Source of the DNA: Actinophytocola xanthii
GTDB taxonomy: Bacteria > Actinomycetota > Actinomycetes > Mycobacteriales > Pseudonocardiaceae
Reading direction: 5' to 3'
NCBI RefSeq assembly: GCF_001921205.1
Contig: NZ_MSIE01000034.1
Location: 1-64,000, forward strand
Length of the DNA: 64,000 nt
The notes below the pieces were generated by a model, which was given only the letters and a program-made list of their open reading frames with translations, was not told the origin of the DNA and made no database searches. A program made the position numbers and the translations under genes. Numbering within the stretch: the first letter of the stretch is position 1; the number at the start of each line of letters is the position of its first letter. Of this stretch, positions 7,950-16,433 are shown one piece after another.

Positions 7950-9031
7950 CACGACAGGAGCCCGGTGTCGCCGCTGAGATCGATCATCATGTCGGGTTCC
8001 GGGCCCGTGCTGACGTAGCTGAGGCGTCCGGACAGGTCGCAGCGCTCGACGACGTCCCTCAGCCAGTCAAGCGTCTGGGCGGAGAGATCCGCGAGCCGCC
8101 TCTTGCCGTAGTCCTGCCAGTTCCGGTAGTCCAGGAAGGTGAGGGCCACCCTGCTGGGACGGTTGATCGCGAGCGCCTGCTTGAGGTCCTCCTCGGCGAA
8201 CTCGAAGACGCGACGCACCCGGCCGGTGACCGTGGTCCTCTCGAGGATGGAGACCGGAGATCCGCTGCGCCGGGTGACGGTCTCCCAGCTGATCTCCCTG
8301 CCCGCCAGCGGGCCCGAGTTGCCGGCCACCCTGATCGGGTAGGTGCGGAACACGCCGATGATGTCGCGAACCGCGAGCGGGCTCACCGCCGCATCGGACA
8401 GCACCCCCGCGGCGTTGGGATCGCAGTTGGTCGTCATCGGGTAGTACGGCGAGGTCACGATCGACAGCAGGCTGCCCTGGTGTCCTTCGAGCAGGACCGG
8501 CCGGTTCTCGTTGATGTAGTTCCCGATGAACCCGATCGTGTCGGTGAGGTAGGGCTTCAGCCACTCGACGTCGTCGGCCCGGCGGATGGCGGTGTCGCGG
8601 GACAGCTTGTCCATCCGTGCGGCGCCGACCCCCTGGAGGGTCGACCCGTACCGCTCCCACCGGTTCTCCTGGGCCGCCGTGTCGGCGTGTCTGCTGTCGA
8701 CGATGACGACCCGGGGGTCGATGCGCAGCCGGTGTCGCACGTGGACGCCGGCCTGCTCGACCATCGCGATCTCCCTGCGCAGGATCTCCTCGCCGAAGAA
8801 CGCACCGGGTGCGATCACGAGCTCGCACCGGGGGTTGATCCAGGCGCACGGCAGGACCCGCATCGCGAACGGCTCCCCGTTGAAGTGCACCGTATGCCCC
8901 GCCTGGTGCCCGCCCGACCGCACCGCGACGTCGTAGCGGTCCGAGAGATATGCGACGACCTTCCCCTTGCCCTCGCTGCCGGCCTGCAGTCCGACGATCA
9001 CGTCGACACAGGAGTTCTCCCTGCTGTTCAT
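7949..9031 (-). CDS. short PurZ-like adenylosuccinate synthetase homologue
   Basis: 360 residues, against about 430 for bacterial PurA. The N-terminal P-loop reads GLQAGSEGKGK. The Ser at residue 19 sits where PurA has its catalytic Asp13, while the following Glu, the Lys residues and the catalytic His (GGHQAGHT, His46, equivalent to His41) remain; Asn38 is Gln43. The PurA arginine loop (GRRRR) is replaced by ERTTVTGRVRRV. Loss of the Asp and the short length are features I associate with PurZ, which uses dGMP instead of IMP. The family reaction is GTP-dependent coupling of an amino acid, normally aspartate, to a purine 6-oxo group. It pairs with the downstream PurB-like lyase. The substrate is inferred; a protein alignment would settle the subfamily. 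Confidence 0.82.
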   Translation of the reverse strand: MNSRENSCVDVIVGLQAGSEGKGKVVAYLSDRYDVAVRSGGHQAGHTVHFNGEPFAMRVLPCAWINPRCELVIAPGAFFGEEILRREIAMVEQAGVHVRHRLRIDPRVVIVDSRHADTAAQENRWERYGSTLQGVGAARMDKLSRDTAIRRADDVEWLKPYLTDTIGFIGNYINENRPVLLEGHQGSLLSIVTSPYYPMTTNCDPNAAGVLSDAAVSPLAVRDIIGVFRTYPIRVAGNSGPLAGREISWETVTRRSGSPVSILERTTVTGRVRRVFEFAEEDLKQALAINRPSRVALTFLDYRNWQDYGKRRLADLSAQTLDWLRDVVERCDLSGRLSYVSTGPEPDMMIDLSGDTGLLS

Positions 9032-9067
9032 TGGCTTCCTCTGTTCCCCGAATTTCCCCGATGAGTG

Positions 9068-11764
9068 TCAGGACACCGTGTTCTCGTCCGACAGGACGTG
9101 CACCGTGCCCTCGCCACCGTCGACGCGCAGGCGCATGCCGGTCGCGATCTCCCTGGTGACGTTCCTTATCTGTACGACGCACGGAATCCCGAGCTCGCGC
9201 GCCACGATCGCGACATGGGTAAGCGGGCTGCCCCGCTCGATGAGGAGGGCCTTCGCGGCCGGCAGTGCCGCGATCCACCCGGGATCGGTGCGGTAGGTGA
9301 CCAGGATCGCGCCCTCGACGTCGTGCGGCTCCGTGACGACCTTGGCCTCGCCCTCCACGACGCCCGGACCGCACGGCACGCCACGCAGCACCTCCGACCG
9401 CGGAGAGACCACCGCACCGCCGGCGGAAGACGGGTCCCAGCCGGCACGCTCGAGGTTGCCGCCCCAGTACACCGGCCCGTAGGTGGTGAACCTCGGCGGC
9501 GCAACCAGCTCCCGGTCCTGGGCGTGCTGCCGCTTGCGCAGGTCCACCAGCGACGCGAGCTCCCGGTGGGCGATCGTCCCGTCGAAACAGCCGCGCAGCT
9601 CGTCGAGGCGGAGGTAGAAGACGTCCCGCTCGTCGTTCAGCGCCCCGAGGCGGGCCAGGCTCGCGCCCATCGCCCGGATCATCCTCCTGGCCATGCCGAA
9701 CGCCCTGGTCCGGCAGAACCGCACCCGCTCTCGATCGGCGAGGGAGCGCCGGACCCGCCGGCGAACCTGCTGGTACACGATCCGACGCAGGCCGTGCAGG
9801 TGTCTGTCGAGGATCCGCTCGGCGGCCTGGCTGTCGTTCCCGTTCTGCCGCGCGAAGGCCAGTGCGCCGCGCAGCATGACGAACAGCCGCGACGGGTCCT
9901 GGCGAAGGTCCGGCTCCTCCAGCTTCAGCTCGTTCACGCTCCGGTACCCGAAGTCGGCGATGTAGGCGTCGATCTCGCCGACCAGCTCCCGGAGCCCGCG
10001 GTCGGCCAGCGTGGCGTACAGCTGTTCCGGCGCGGTCTCCCTGACCAGGCGGGACAGTTCCTCGTCCGCGCGGATCGTCGCGGCCAGCCGTTCGAAGCGG
10101 TACGCCGGTTCGGCCGACTCCAGCACGCCCGCCGGGTTCGCCACTGCCCACGGGAGCCACCGCGGCACGTCGGGGGGAAGCCATCGTTCGGTCAGCTTCT
10201 GCAGCAGGCCGAAGGAGAGCCCGATGACGGCCTCCAGGACGATCATGGCGCCCCAGCGATCCAGAAGCGTCCGTTCCAGCTTCCTGAACAGCTGGTACAC
10301 CTCGTCAGCCGGCAACGCGTCGAAGTCGACGTCGTCGAACTCCCGGTAGGTCGTGGCGAAGTGCCGGAGAAAGTCACGAACCGTCCGGTCGACCGCGAGG
10401 AACCGTCGCCAGTACGCGGTGACGATGACGGCGCGGTGTGGGCGTTCCTGCCACCGGAACCGTGAGCTGAACGGTCGCAGCTCCATCGCCAGCTCGTCGG
10501 GCAGCGGTTCCGCCAGCCCCATCGACACCTCGAGCACCTGCCGGTTCACCCGGTAGAACGGAGCGAGCCGGATGACCCGGTACCAGTTCAGCAGGTTGTA
10601 GTAGACGCGACCGTGGAAGTAACCCAGCATGGTGGGAAGCCACTCGTCCATCTGCCGCATGCCGTGGCGGGGCACGGCGAGCAACTGGCAGTACTGCCGG
10701 TAGACCTGGTGGTAGACGTGGGCGGCGAAGCTGAACGTCATCGGCGAGGTGATGTCGCTGAAGCTCTCGATGATGTTCGAGTTGTCCCAGATCCGCAGCT
10801 CACCCCGGGGCGACGGGTCGGCCCCCCGCACAGGGCCGGTGACCGGCCTGCTCTGCAGGATCCAGACGGAGTCGTCCGCGATCGCCCACTCGATGTCCTG
10901 CGGCCCGGAGAACGCGGCGACGACGTCGGACGCCACGCGGACCAGGCGAGCGACCTCCTCGCCGGAGAGCGCACTGGCCGCTCGTGCTTCGGCCCCGACG
11001 ACGGTCGTCACGCTGCCGTCGCCGTGCTCGTCCGGGTCGACCCGTTCCCGCTTGTCGCCGACGACGACCTCCCGCACCGCGCCGCTCCGCCGGTCGACGA
11101 GCACGGTGTCGGCGTCGACCAACCCCGACACCAACCCCTCGCCGAGCCCGAGCACCGCGCTGATCATGTACTCGTCGGGGTCGCCGCCGAGCGGGTTGGC
11201 CGTGAACAACACACCGCTCTTGTCGGCCGGCACCATGCGCTGGACAACCACGGCCATGCCGCTGGTCTCACAGGGCAGCCCGTGCGCCAGTCGGTACCGC
11301 AGGGCCTGCGCGGAGTACGCCGACGCCCAGCACCGCCTGACGTGTGCGACCACCGAGTCGAGACCGCCGATGTTGAGGAACGTCGAGAACTGTCCGGCGA
11401 ACGAGTAGCGGGCGCCGTCCTCCTCGGCCCCCGAGGAACGCACGGCGACCCGGCCGGCACCGACGTGTTCGTAGGCCCGCCGGACGGTGGCGAGCAGGTC
11501 GGGCTCCGGGGTGGTGCCGAGCACGAGCTCCTCGATCCGCACCGCGACGAGGTCCGCCGTGTCGGCGGTGACCCCCACGAGGTGTTCCCGGACCTTCTCC
11601 ACCAGGCCGTTGGCGCGGAGGAACCGGTCGAACACGTCGACGCCGATGACCGCCCACTCCGGCACGTCGGCCCCGTGTTCGGTGAGCCGGTGAAGGGTGT
11701 GGCCTTTGGCGCCGGCCAACCGGGCCGCATCGGCGCTCGGTGTCTCGCTGGTGATGACGGACAT
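9068..11764 (-). CDS. PEP-synthase-like / rifampin-phosphotransferase-like dikinase
   Basis: 898 residues. The layout matches the antibiotic phosphotransferases rather than true PEP synthase. An N-terminal ATP-grasp region covers about 1-320 (VAVRSSGAEEDG, ADKSGVLFTANP, WILQSRPVTGP), a long central substrate region follows (about 320-770), and a C-terminal swivelling phospho-histidine domain carries SPLTHVAIVARELGIPCVV with His850. No pyruvate/PEP TIM barrel is visible. Family enzymes split ATP to AMP and phosphate and move the beta-phosphate to a hydroxyl of the substrate. In this operon it could phosphorylate the product for self-protection or activate an intermediate; both are inference. 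The ATG at 11764 gives the expected N terminus. Confidence 0.85.
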   Translation of the reverse strand: MSVITSETPSADAARLAGAKGHTLHRLTEHGADVPEWAVIGVDVFDRFLRANGLVEKVREHLVGVTADTADLVAVRIEELVLGTTPEPDLLATVRRAYEHVGAGRVAVRSSGAEEDGARYSFAGQFSTFLNIGGLDSVVAHVRRCWASAYSAQALRYRLAHGLPCETSGMAVVVQRMVPADKSGVLFTANPLGGDPDEYMISAVLGLGEGLVSGLVDADTVLVDRRSGAVREVVVGDKRERVDPDEHGDGSVTTVVGAEARAASALSGEEVARLVRVASDVVAAFSGPQDIEWAIADDSVWILQSRPVTGPVRGADPSPRGELRIWDNSNIIESFSDITSPMTFSFAAHVYHQVYRQYCQLLAVPRHGMRQMDEWLPTMLGYFHGRVYYNLLNWYRVIRLAPFYRVNRQVLEVSMGLAEPLPDELAMELRPFSSRFRWQERPHRAVIVTAYWRRFLAVDRTVRDFLRHFATTYREFDDVDFDALPADEVYQLFRKLERTLLDRWGAMIVLEAVIGLSFGLLQKLTERWLPPDVPRWLPWAVANPAGVLESAEPAYRFERLAATIRADEELSRLVRETAPEQLYATLADRGLRELVGEIDAYIADFGYRSVNELKLEEPDLRQDPSRLFVMLRGALAFARQNGNDSQAAERILDRHLHGLRRIVYQQVRRRVRRSLADRERVRFCRTRAFGMARRMIRAMGASLARLGALNDERDVFYLRLDELRGCFDGTIAHRELASLVDLRKRQHAQDRELVAPPRFTTYGPVYWGGNLERAGWDPSSAGGAVVSPRSEVLRGVPCGPGVVEGEAKVVTEPHDVEGAILVTYRTDPGWIAALPAAKALLIERGSPLTHVAIVARELGIPCVVQIRNVTREIATGMRLRVDGGEGTVHVLSDENTVS

Positions 11765-11784
11765 CGGAACTACTCCCCTCGCGG

Positions 11785-12702
11785 TCAGCCGACGGTCCAC
11801 AGCAGCGCCTCGACGATGACGCCGAACTGGAGGAGCACGGCGTAGATCAGACCGGCGAGCCCGAGGGCCCGGGCCAGCCGACTCGCCCGGGCGGCCGGTG
11901 GGGCCATCGCCCACTCCCCTGCCGTCCAGGCGATGAGCAGTCCGAGGAGGACGCTCTGGTAGATGATGAAGAACCAGGTCACCGGCAGGGTGACGACGAT
12001 GGTCGCGACACACGCGGCCGCGCAGCACAGCAGCGCGAGCAGGACGGCACGCACGCCGTCGCGCCCGAGGCGATAGGGCCGGTAGTCGAGGTCGGGCGCC
12101 TTGCGCGAGAACTTCCAGAACTCGTAGGCCGCCCAGAACAACACGACCACAGCCGCCGTCGGTGCCGCCGCCGGCGCGACTCCGCCCTCGGAGAGCCAGA
12201 ACAGGACCGGGTAGGCCATGACCACCAGGGGGATGGTCTCGTAGCACACGGCGAGCGGCACCCGTCGGGTCGTCAGCCGGCGCTTGACCCAGAACGGGGT
12301 GAGCACCGTCAGGGCCACCGCGGCGAGAGCGCCGCCGAGCGCCGGTGGGTACAGCAGGTTCAGTGCCACGATCCCGACCACGACGGTGAGCCACCCGTAC
12401 GTGAGCCCGCTCCGGGTGTGCCCGGCGGCACCGCCGTCCTGCTCCAGGTCGTCGATGTCGTCGACGAGACGCAGCTGGAGGAACAGCAGCACGAACGAGG
12501 CGACGCCGAGCACGCCCGTCCACCGCAGGCCGACGGGGCCGACGGCACGGTCGAGGAGCAGCTGCGCGGACACGAACGTCAGCACGATCGCCGTTCCCTG
12601 GGTCGGGAGGGGAAACCGGGACGCCAGGTAGCCCCGCACCGCACGCGATACCGACCCGGTCCGTGGACCGCCCGTCCGTGCGCCTCCGACGGTGTCGTTC
12701 AT
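11785..12702 (-). CDS. UbiA-like polytopic prenyltransferase candidate
   Basis: 305 residues with about eight hydrophobic helices. An Asp-rich loop, LRLVDDIDDLEQD, ends near residue 89 after the second helix, where UbiA-family enzymes hold their first prenyl-diphosphate-binding motif. A second polar loop, FSRKAPDLDYRPYR, fits the second Asp-containing region. The longer open frame upstream overlaps the hotdog gene and is not used; the ATG at 12702 is 28 nt after that gene. If it is UbiA-like, it would attach a polyprenyl group to an acceptor at the membrane. Similarity is by topology and motif only, and the second motif is atypical. Confidence 0.6.
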   Translation of the reverse strand: MNDTVGGARTGGPRTGSVSRAVRGYLASRFPLPTQGTAIVLTFVSAQLLLDRAVGPVGLRWTGVLGVASFVLLFLQLRLVDDIDDLEQDGGAAGHTRSGLTYGWLTVVVGIVALNLLYPPALGGALAAVALTVLTPFWVKRRLTTRRVPLAVCYETIPLVVMAYPVLFWLSEGGVAPAAAPTAAVVVLFWAAYEFWKFSRKAPDLDYRPYRLGRDGVRAVLLALLCCAAACVATIVVTLPVTWFFIIYQSVLLGLLIAWTAGEWAMAPPAARASRLARALGLAGLIYAVLLQFGVIVEALLWTVG

Positions 12703-12730
12703 CCGCCTTCTCCCCGGGAAGTCGTGGATG

Positions 12731-13738
12731 TCAGGTGTCCTGGTGGACGCCGTGGGTGGCGAGAGCGGCGGCCACCGTCCTGCCCTTGCCGTCGTGGATC
12801 CGCACCTCGGCGTGCGCGACGGTCCTGCCGGTCGCGACGACCGCGCCGTCGGCGCGCAGCTCCGCGTCGTCGACGGGTACCCGTCGCAGGTAGGACAGCG
12901 CGATGTCCTGGGTGGCCGCCGTCGTGCCGCTGGGCAGTGCGGTGCGCACGGCCCCGTAGGCCGTGCGTTCGGCCAGGAACGCCAGCACCCCGCCCTGGAT
13001 GTTGCCCAGCGGCGAGGAGAACCACGCGTTGGCCGGGAGAACGGCCGAGAACTCACCGTCCTCAAAGGACAGAATGCGCAGTCCGGTCAGTCGCCCCAGC
13101 GGCGCGGTCGCGAACTCGGCGGACAGGCTGCCGGGTGACGGGTGCCACCTCTCCGGCACCGGAAGCTCGTGCGGCCTGAACCCGACGGCGGCGTCGGGAA
13201 TGGTGGCCGGGTTCGACGGCGGCGTGCACGCCGGTGCGGGCAGCGGGAAGAGCGCGGAGCGGGATGTCGACCGGGCGACGAGCCGGTTGTCGCCGTCCCG
13301 GACGGCAGCGGTCGACAGCACGTGGGTGGCCGTGGTGTGCAGCACGTGCCCGCTCGCCGTGAGCGGACCGGAACCCGGTCGTACCCGGTCGCCCAGCTGG
13401 ATGGAGGTCGACACGGTCACGAACCCGGTCGCGGGAGCCACCGTGGTGTAGACGGCACCGAGGTGTGCGGAGTCGAGCACGACCGCCAGGACGCCCTCGG
13501 TCATCACCCCGCCGCGCCAGTCCAACCAGCCCGTCGCCGGCATGCGGTAGGCGGCTGTGCCGCTGTCCACTGCCTCCAGGGTGATGCCGAAGAGCCGGTC
13601 GATCGGCGGGGCGACGGTCTTGCCCGCGATTCCCCAGCGCAGCTGCTCGAGCCCGGGAAGGGCGGTGAGCTCGGTCGCCCGTGCGTCGACGGACACCTCC
13701 TCGTACGGCGAGCGGAACGTCGCGACCAGCGCGGTCAT
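12731..13738 (-). CDS. double-hotdog (PaaI/acyl-CoA thioesterase-like) protein
   Basis: 335 residues made of two related halves. Each half has a hotdog helix preceded by a Gly-rich turn: GVMTEGVLAVVLDSAHLGAV in the first, GNIQGGVLAFLAERTAYGAV in the second. Each is followed by strands with TTATHVLSTAAVRDGD- or GRTVAHAEVRIHDGKG-like wording. PaaI-type thioesterases hydrolyse acyl-CoA thioesters. The first half has Asp in the helix (LDSAH) and the second Glu (LAERTAYG), possible catalytic acids. The ATG at 13738 overlaps the P450 stop (ATGA). Context suggests release or transfer of an acyl group in the pathway. Confidence 0.8.
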   Translation of the reverse strand: MTALVATFRSPYEEVSVDARATELTALPGLEQLRWGIAGKTVAPPIDRLFGITLEAVDSGTAAYRMPATGWLDWRGGVMTEGVLAVVLDSAHLGAVYTTVAPATGFVTVSTSIQLGDRVRPGSGPLTASGHVLHTTATHVLSTAAVRDGDNRLVARSTSRSALFPLPAPACTPPSNPATIPDAAVGFRPHELPVPERWHPSPGSLSAEFATAPLGRLTGLRILSFEDGEFSAVLPANAWFSSPLGNIQGGVLAFLAERTAYGAVRTALPSGTTAATQDIALSYLRRVPVDDAELRADGAVVATGRTVAHAEVRIHDGKGRTVAAALATHGVHQDT

Positions 13739-15030
13739 CGGCGCCGCGCTCCGGTTCGGGCCGCGGTGGGGGTGAACTCGCACGGCAGCCGCTTGATGCC
13801 GTTGATGAACGAGCTGCCGAGCAGCGGCTCCGGTTCACCCGCCGAGATGTCGGGTAGCCGTGCGAGCAGCTCGCGGAAGGCCGCGGTGATCTCCCGCCGC
13901 GCGAGGTGCGCGCCGAGGCAGAAGTGAGGTCCCGGACCACCGAACCCCACCTGCGGGTTCGGCTGCCTGCGGATGTCGAAGCGCGCCGCGTCGGGGAAGA
14001 CCGACTCGTCCCGGTTGGCTGACCAGTAGAAGAGCAGGACCTTGTCGCCACGGCGGTACCGCATGCCGTTCATGACGTGGTCACGGGTGGCGCGGCGGCG
14101 CATGAAGATCACCGGCGAGCTGATCCGCACGATCTCCTCGACCGCGGTCGGCGCGTGCCGCTCGAAGTCCGCGAGCCACAGCTGTCTCTGGTCCGGGTTG
14201 TGGGTGAGCAGTGTCAGCCCGTGTGCGATCGCGTTGCGTGTGGTCTCGTTGCCCGCGACCACCAGCAGGATGAAGAAGGACGCGATCTCCTGGTGGGTCA
14301 GCCGCTCGCCGTCGACGTCGGCGTTGACCAGTACCGAGACGAGGTCCTCGGTGGGGTGCTCGCGCCGGTGGGCGGCGAGGTCGGTGACCAGCTCGACCAG
14401 CTCGTTGGCCGCGCCGAGCATGCGGCTGCCGATGCCGGCGGGATCGGTGAGGAACTCCGGGTCGAAACCGCCCAGGATGCGTACCGAGCGGTCGATGACG
14501 AACTGGTGACGGGACGACGGAATGCCCATCATGTCGCAGATCACGATCAGCGGGAGCCTGGCCGCTACCTCGGCGACGAAGTCGCACTCGCCGCGCTCGG
14601 CGATGGCGTCGACGAGTCCCGCGGCGATCCGTCGCACATCGCTCTCGATCCGCCCCGTCATCTTCGGGGTGAAAGCCCGTGACACGATGCGCCGCAGCCG
14701 CGCGTGTTCGGGGTCGTCCATGTTGATCAGTGAGCCGAAGTACTGCGCGAACTCCGTTGGCATGTCGGCGATGTTGGTGGCGCCTCCCCAGGAGGAGCAG
14801 AACACCTCGGCGTTTCGGCTGGCCTCGACCACGTCCGCGTGCCGCACGAGGGCGTAGTAGCCCGCGCCGGGCGGGAAGCCGATCTCGGACAGGTCGGGCT
14901 CGGCGTAGAAGCGAGGCCGAGGCTGTGCCCTGAGCTCGGCGAAGGCCGCCTCCCGGTCCGCGAGCGAGCGGCTCCAGAACTCGGTGTCGGACAGGTCGAT
15001 GTCCATGACCGTGTTTTCGTCGCTCGCCAT
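13735..15030 (-). CDS. cytochrome P450, CYP124/125/142-like
   Basis: 431 residues. Motifs seen are AGNETTRN in the I helix, where Asn replaces the commoner acidic or His residue, EIVR for ExxR, and the haem loop GFGGPGPHFCLGAHLARRE with the thiolate Cys at 371. AGNETTRN with PHFCLGAHLARRE is the wording of actinobacterial P450s that hydroxylate terminal carbons of sterol or branched/isoprenoid chains (family knowledge). In an operon with a UbiA-like protein, an SDR and a thioesterase, hydroxylation of a lipid or prenyl chain is a reasonable inference. The ATG at 15030 was chosen over an upstream extension that runs into the SDR gene. Confidence 0.92.
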   Translation of the reverse strand: MASDENTVMDIDLSDTEFWSRSLADREAAFAELRAQPRPRFYAEPDLSEIGFPPGAGYYALVRHADVVEASRNAEVFCSSWGGATNIADMPTEFAQYFGSLINMDDPEHARLRRIVSRAFTPKMTGRIESDVRRIAAGLVDAIAERGECDFVAEVAARLPLIVICDMMGIPSSRHQFVIDRSVRILGGFDPEFLTDPAGIGSRMLGAANELVELVTDLAAHRREHPTEDLVSVLVNADVDGERLTHQEIASFFILLVVAGNETTRNAIAHGLTLLTHNPDQRQLWLADFERHAPTAVEEIVRISSPVIFMRRRATRDHVMNGMRYRRGDKVLLFYWSANRDESVFPDAARFDIRRQPNPQVGFGGPGPHFCLGAHLARREITAAFRELLARLPDISAGEPEPLLGSSFINGIKRLPCEFTPTAARTGARRR

Positions 15031-15043
15031 CGTCGACCTCCGT

Positions 15044-16159
15044 TCAGGATCCCTGAAGCTGCGCGGTTCGGCGGGACACGGTGCGGGGCGGCGGGCCGAA
15101 GTAGCCGACCCGAAGCCCGTGGTCGAGCAACTTCCGTAGATGTGCACGGCCTTCGATCGCGGGTTTTCCGCCGGCGATCTCCCGCGCCACGGTGGTGTCG
15201 AAGAACGCGCGGCGGCGGAAATAGTCCTCGTACAGCACCATGATGCTGCGGTAGTACCGCTGCTCCGCGGCCGTGAGCTGGTCCAGCTGCCAGTTCGCCG
15301 GCGGTATGTAGCGTGGCACGTGGAAGTTCGGGTACTCGGCGAGCACATCACTGAAGTCGCGGAGGGTCAGCGGACTGGCGCCAGTCACGTGAAGCGTCTT
15401 TCCCGCCGCGGTATCGAACCGGTCGCTGACGCGGGCGATCACGTCCGCGACGCGGTCGATGGGCACGAGGTCGATCACGGCGTCGTACAGGCCCGGGATG
15501 GCGCGTAGCCGGCCCTGCGTGAGCACCTTGATGACGATGTACATGTTCCTGAACTCCCGGATCGCACCGGTGCGCTGGTTCCCCACGACGACCGAGGGCC
15601 GCACCACCGCCACCGGCCAGCCATCGGCCCGCACCTCCGCGACAGCCACCTCCGCGTGGAACTTGCTCGCCTCGTAGGGGTTCCCGTGCCGCTGTCCGAG
15701 ATCGAGCTCGTCCTCCCGGACCACGCCCGTTCGGTCGCCGCACACGTAGGCCGTGCTCACGTGCACCAGCGGAATGCGCCGTGAACCGGCGGTGAGGAAG
15801 CCGAGCAGGTGACGAGTGCCGGTGACGTTGACCGACTCGTACCGGGCCGGGTCCAGACCGAAGTCGGTGACGGCGGCGTTGTGCACGACCAGATCGGAAC
15901 GGTTCGCGACGACGCGGCGGATTTCCGAGGACAGGCCCAACCCGGGGTCGGTTATGTCGCCACGTACGACGACGACCGACTCGGGTTCGAAATCCCCGCG
16001 AAACGGTTTCGTCCGAATGCGACGCCCATTGTTTCGAACCAGTTCGCCATTGTCGTGGGTAACCGCCACAACCGCGTGCCCACCGGCGAGCAGCCGGGCC
16101 ACGACCTCGGCCCCGACCAGTCCGGCGGCGCCGGTGACGACCACATTGCGTTTTGCCAT
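15044..16159 (-). CDS. extended SDR, NAD(P)-dependent epimerase/thioester-reductase-like
   Basis: 371 residues. A Rossmann fingerprint, TGAAGLVG, lies at about 9-16, the NNAA-like element appears as HNAAVTDFG, and the active site has HVSTAYVCG followed by YEASK. The closest wording I know is in the extended-SDR group that includes thioester reductases and fatty-acyl reductases (the SKFHAE and VVRPSVVVGNQRTG region). It is the first gene of the minus-strand operon and starts 275 nt from the divergent activator. It may reduce a carbonyl or an acyl thioester; with the hotdog protein and P450 it suggests handling of an acyl or alkyl unit. Confidence 0.85.
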   Translation of the reverse strand: MAKRNVVVTGAAGLVGAEVVARLLAGGHAVVAVTHDNGELVRNNGRRIRTKPFRGDFEPESVVVVRGDITDPGLGLSSEIRRVVANRSDLVVHNAAVTDFGLDPARYESVNVTGTRHLLGFLTAGSRRIPLVHVSTAYVCGDRTGVVREDELDLGQRHGNPYEASKFHAEVAVAEVRADGWPVAVVRPSVVVGNQRTGAIREFRNMYIVIKVLTQGRLRAIPGLYDAVIDLVPIDRVADVIARVSDRFDTAAGKTLHVTGASPLTLRDFSDVLAEYPNFHVPRYIPPANWQLDQLTAAEQRYYRSIMVLYEDYFRRRAFFDTTVAREIAGGKPAIEGRAHLRKLLDHGLRVGYFGPPPRTVSRRTAQLQGS

Positions 16160-16433
16160 GATTACGAACCCAAACCCTCGTCCCAGGATTGGGAGTCAAG
16201 CACAACCCTCTCACCGTGTCAGCCCGCGCCGAACCGAACGAGGCGCGCGACCCGGGCTGCCTGCGCCGATGGTGCGGGTGAACTTCTTCCGGCAGCCGCA
16301 CGAGGCCGATACACTCGCCTGATCGTGTGACGCCGCACAAGGGATGTCGAGCGCCGGTCGTGATCGGTGTCGTTGCGGATCGTCATTCAGGTATGGGCAA
16401 GCCGCTGGTGCACAACCTTGGGGGATGCGGTTG
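16160..16433 (-). promoter_or_regulatory. divergent promoter region between the operon and its activator
   Basis: 274 nt without a convincing ORF separates the SDR start from the StrR-like start, so both promoters must lie here. I looked for the palindromic StrR/NovG-type site (GTTCGACTG half-sites) and did not find a clear copy. A GATACACT element near 16308 could be a -10 box. It is the natural place for the activator to bind, but I cannot define the site. Confidence 0.5.

Noticed and set aside
5387-9031. Housekeeping purA/purB
   Set aside because: The catalytic Asp of PurA is missing, the protein is short, and both genes are inside a coupled accessory operon.
8067-12523. Open frames of 705 and 1151 residues over the PurA- and phosphotransferase-like genes
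   Set aside because: The 705-residue frame, and the upstream part of the 1151-residue one, are low-complexity Arg/Gly/Ala sequence overlapping real coding frames. Only the part from 11764 is real.
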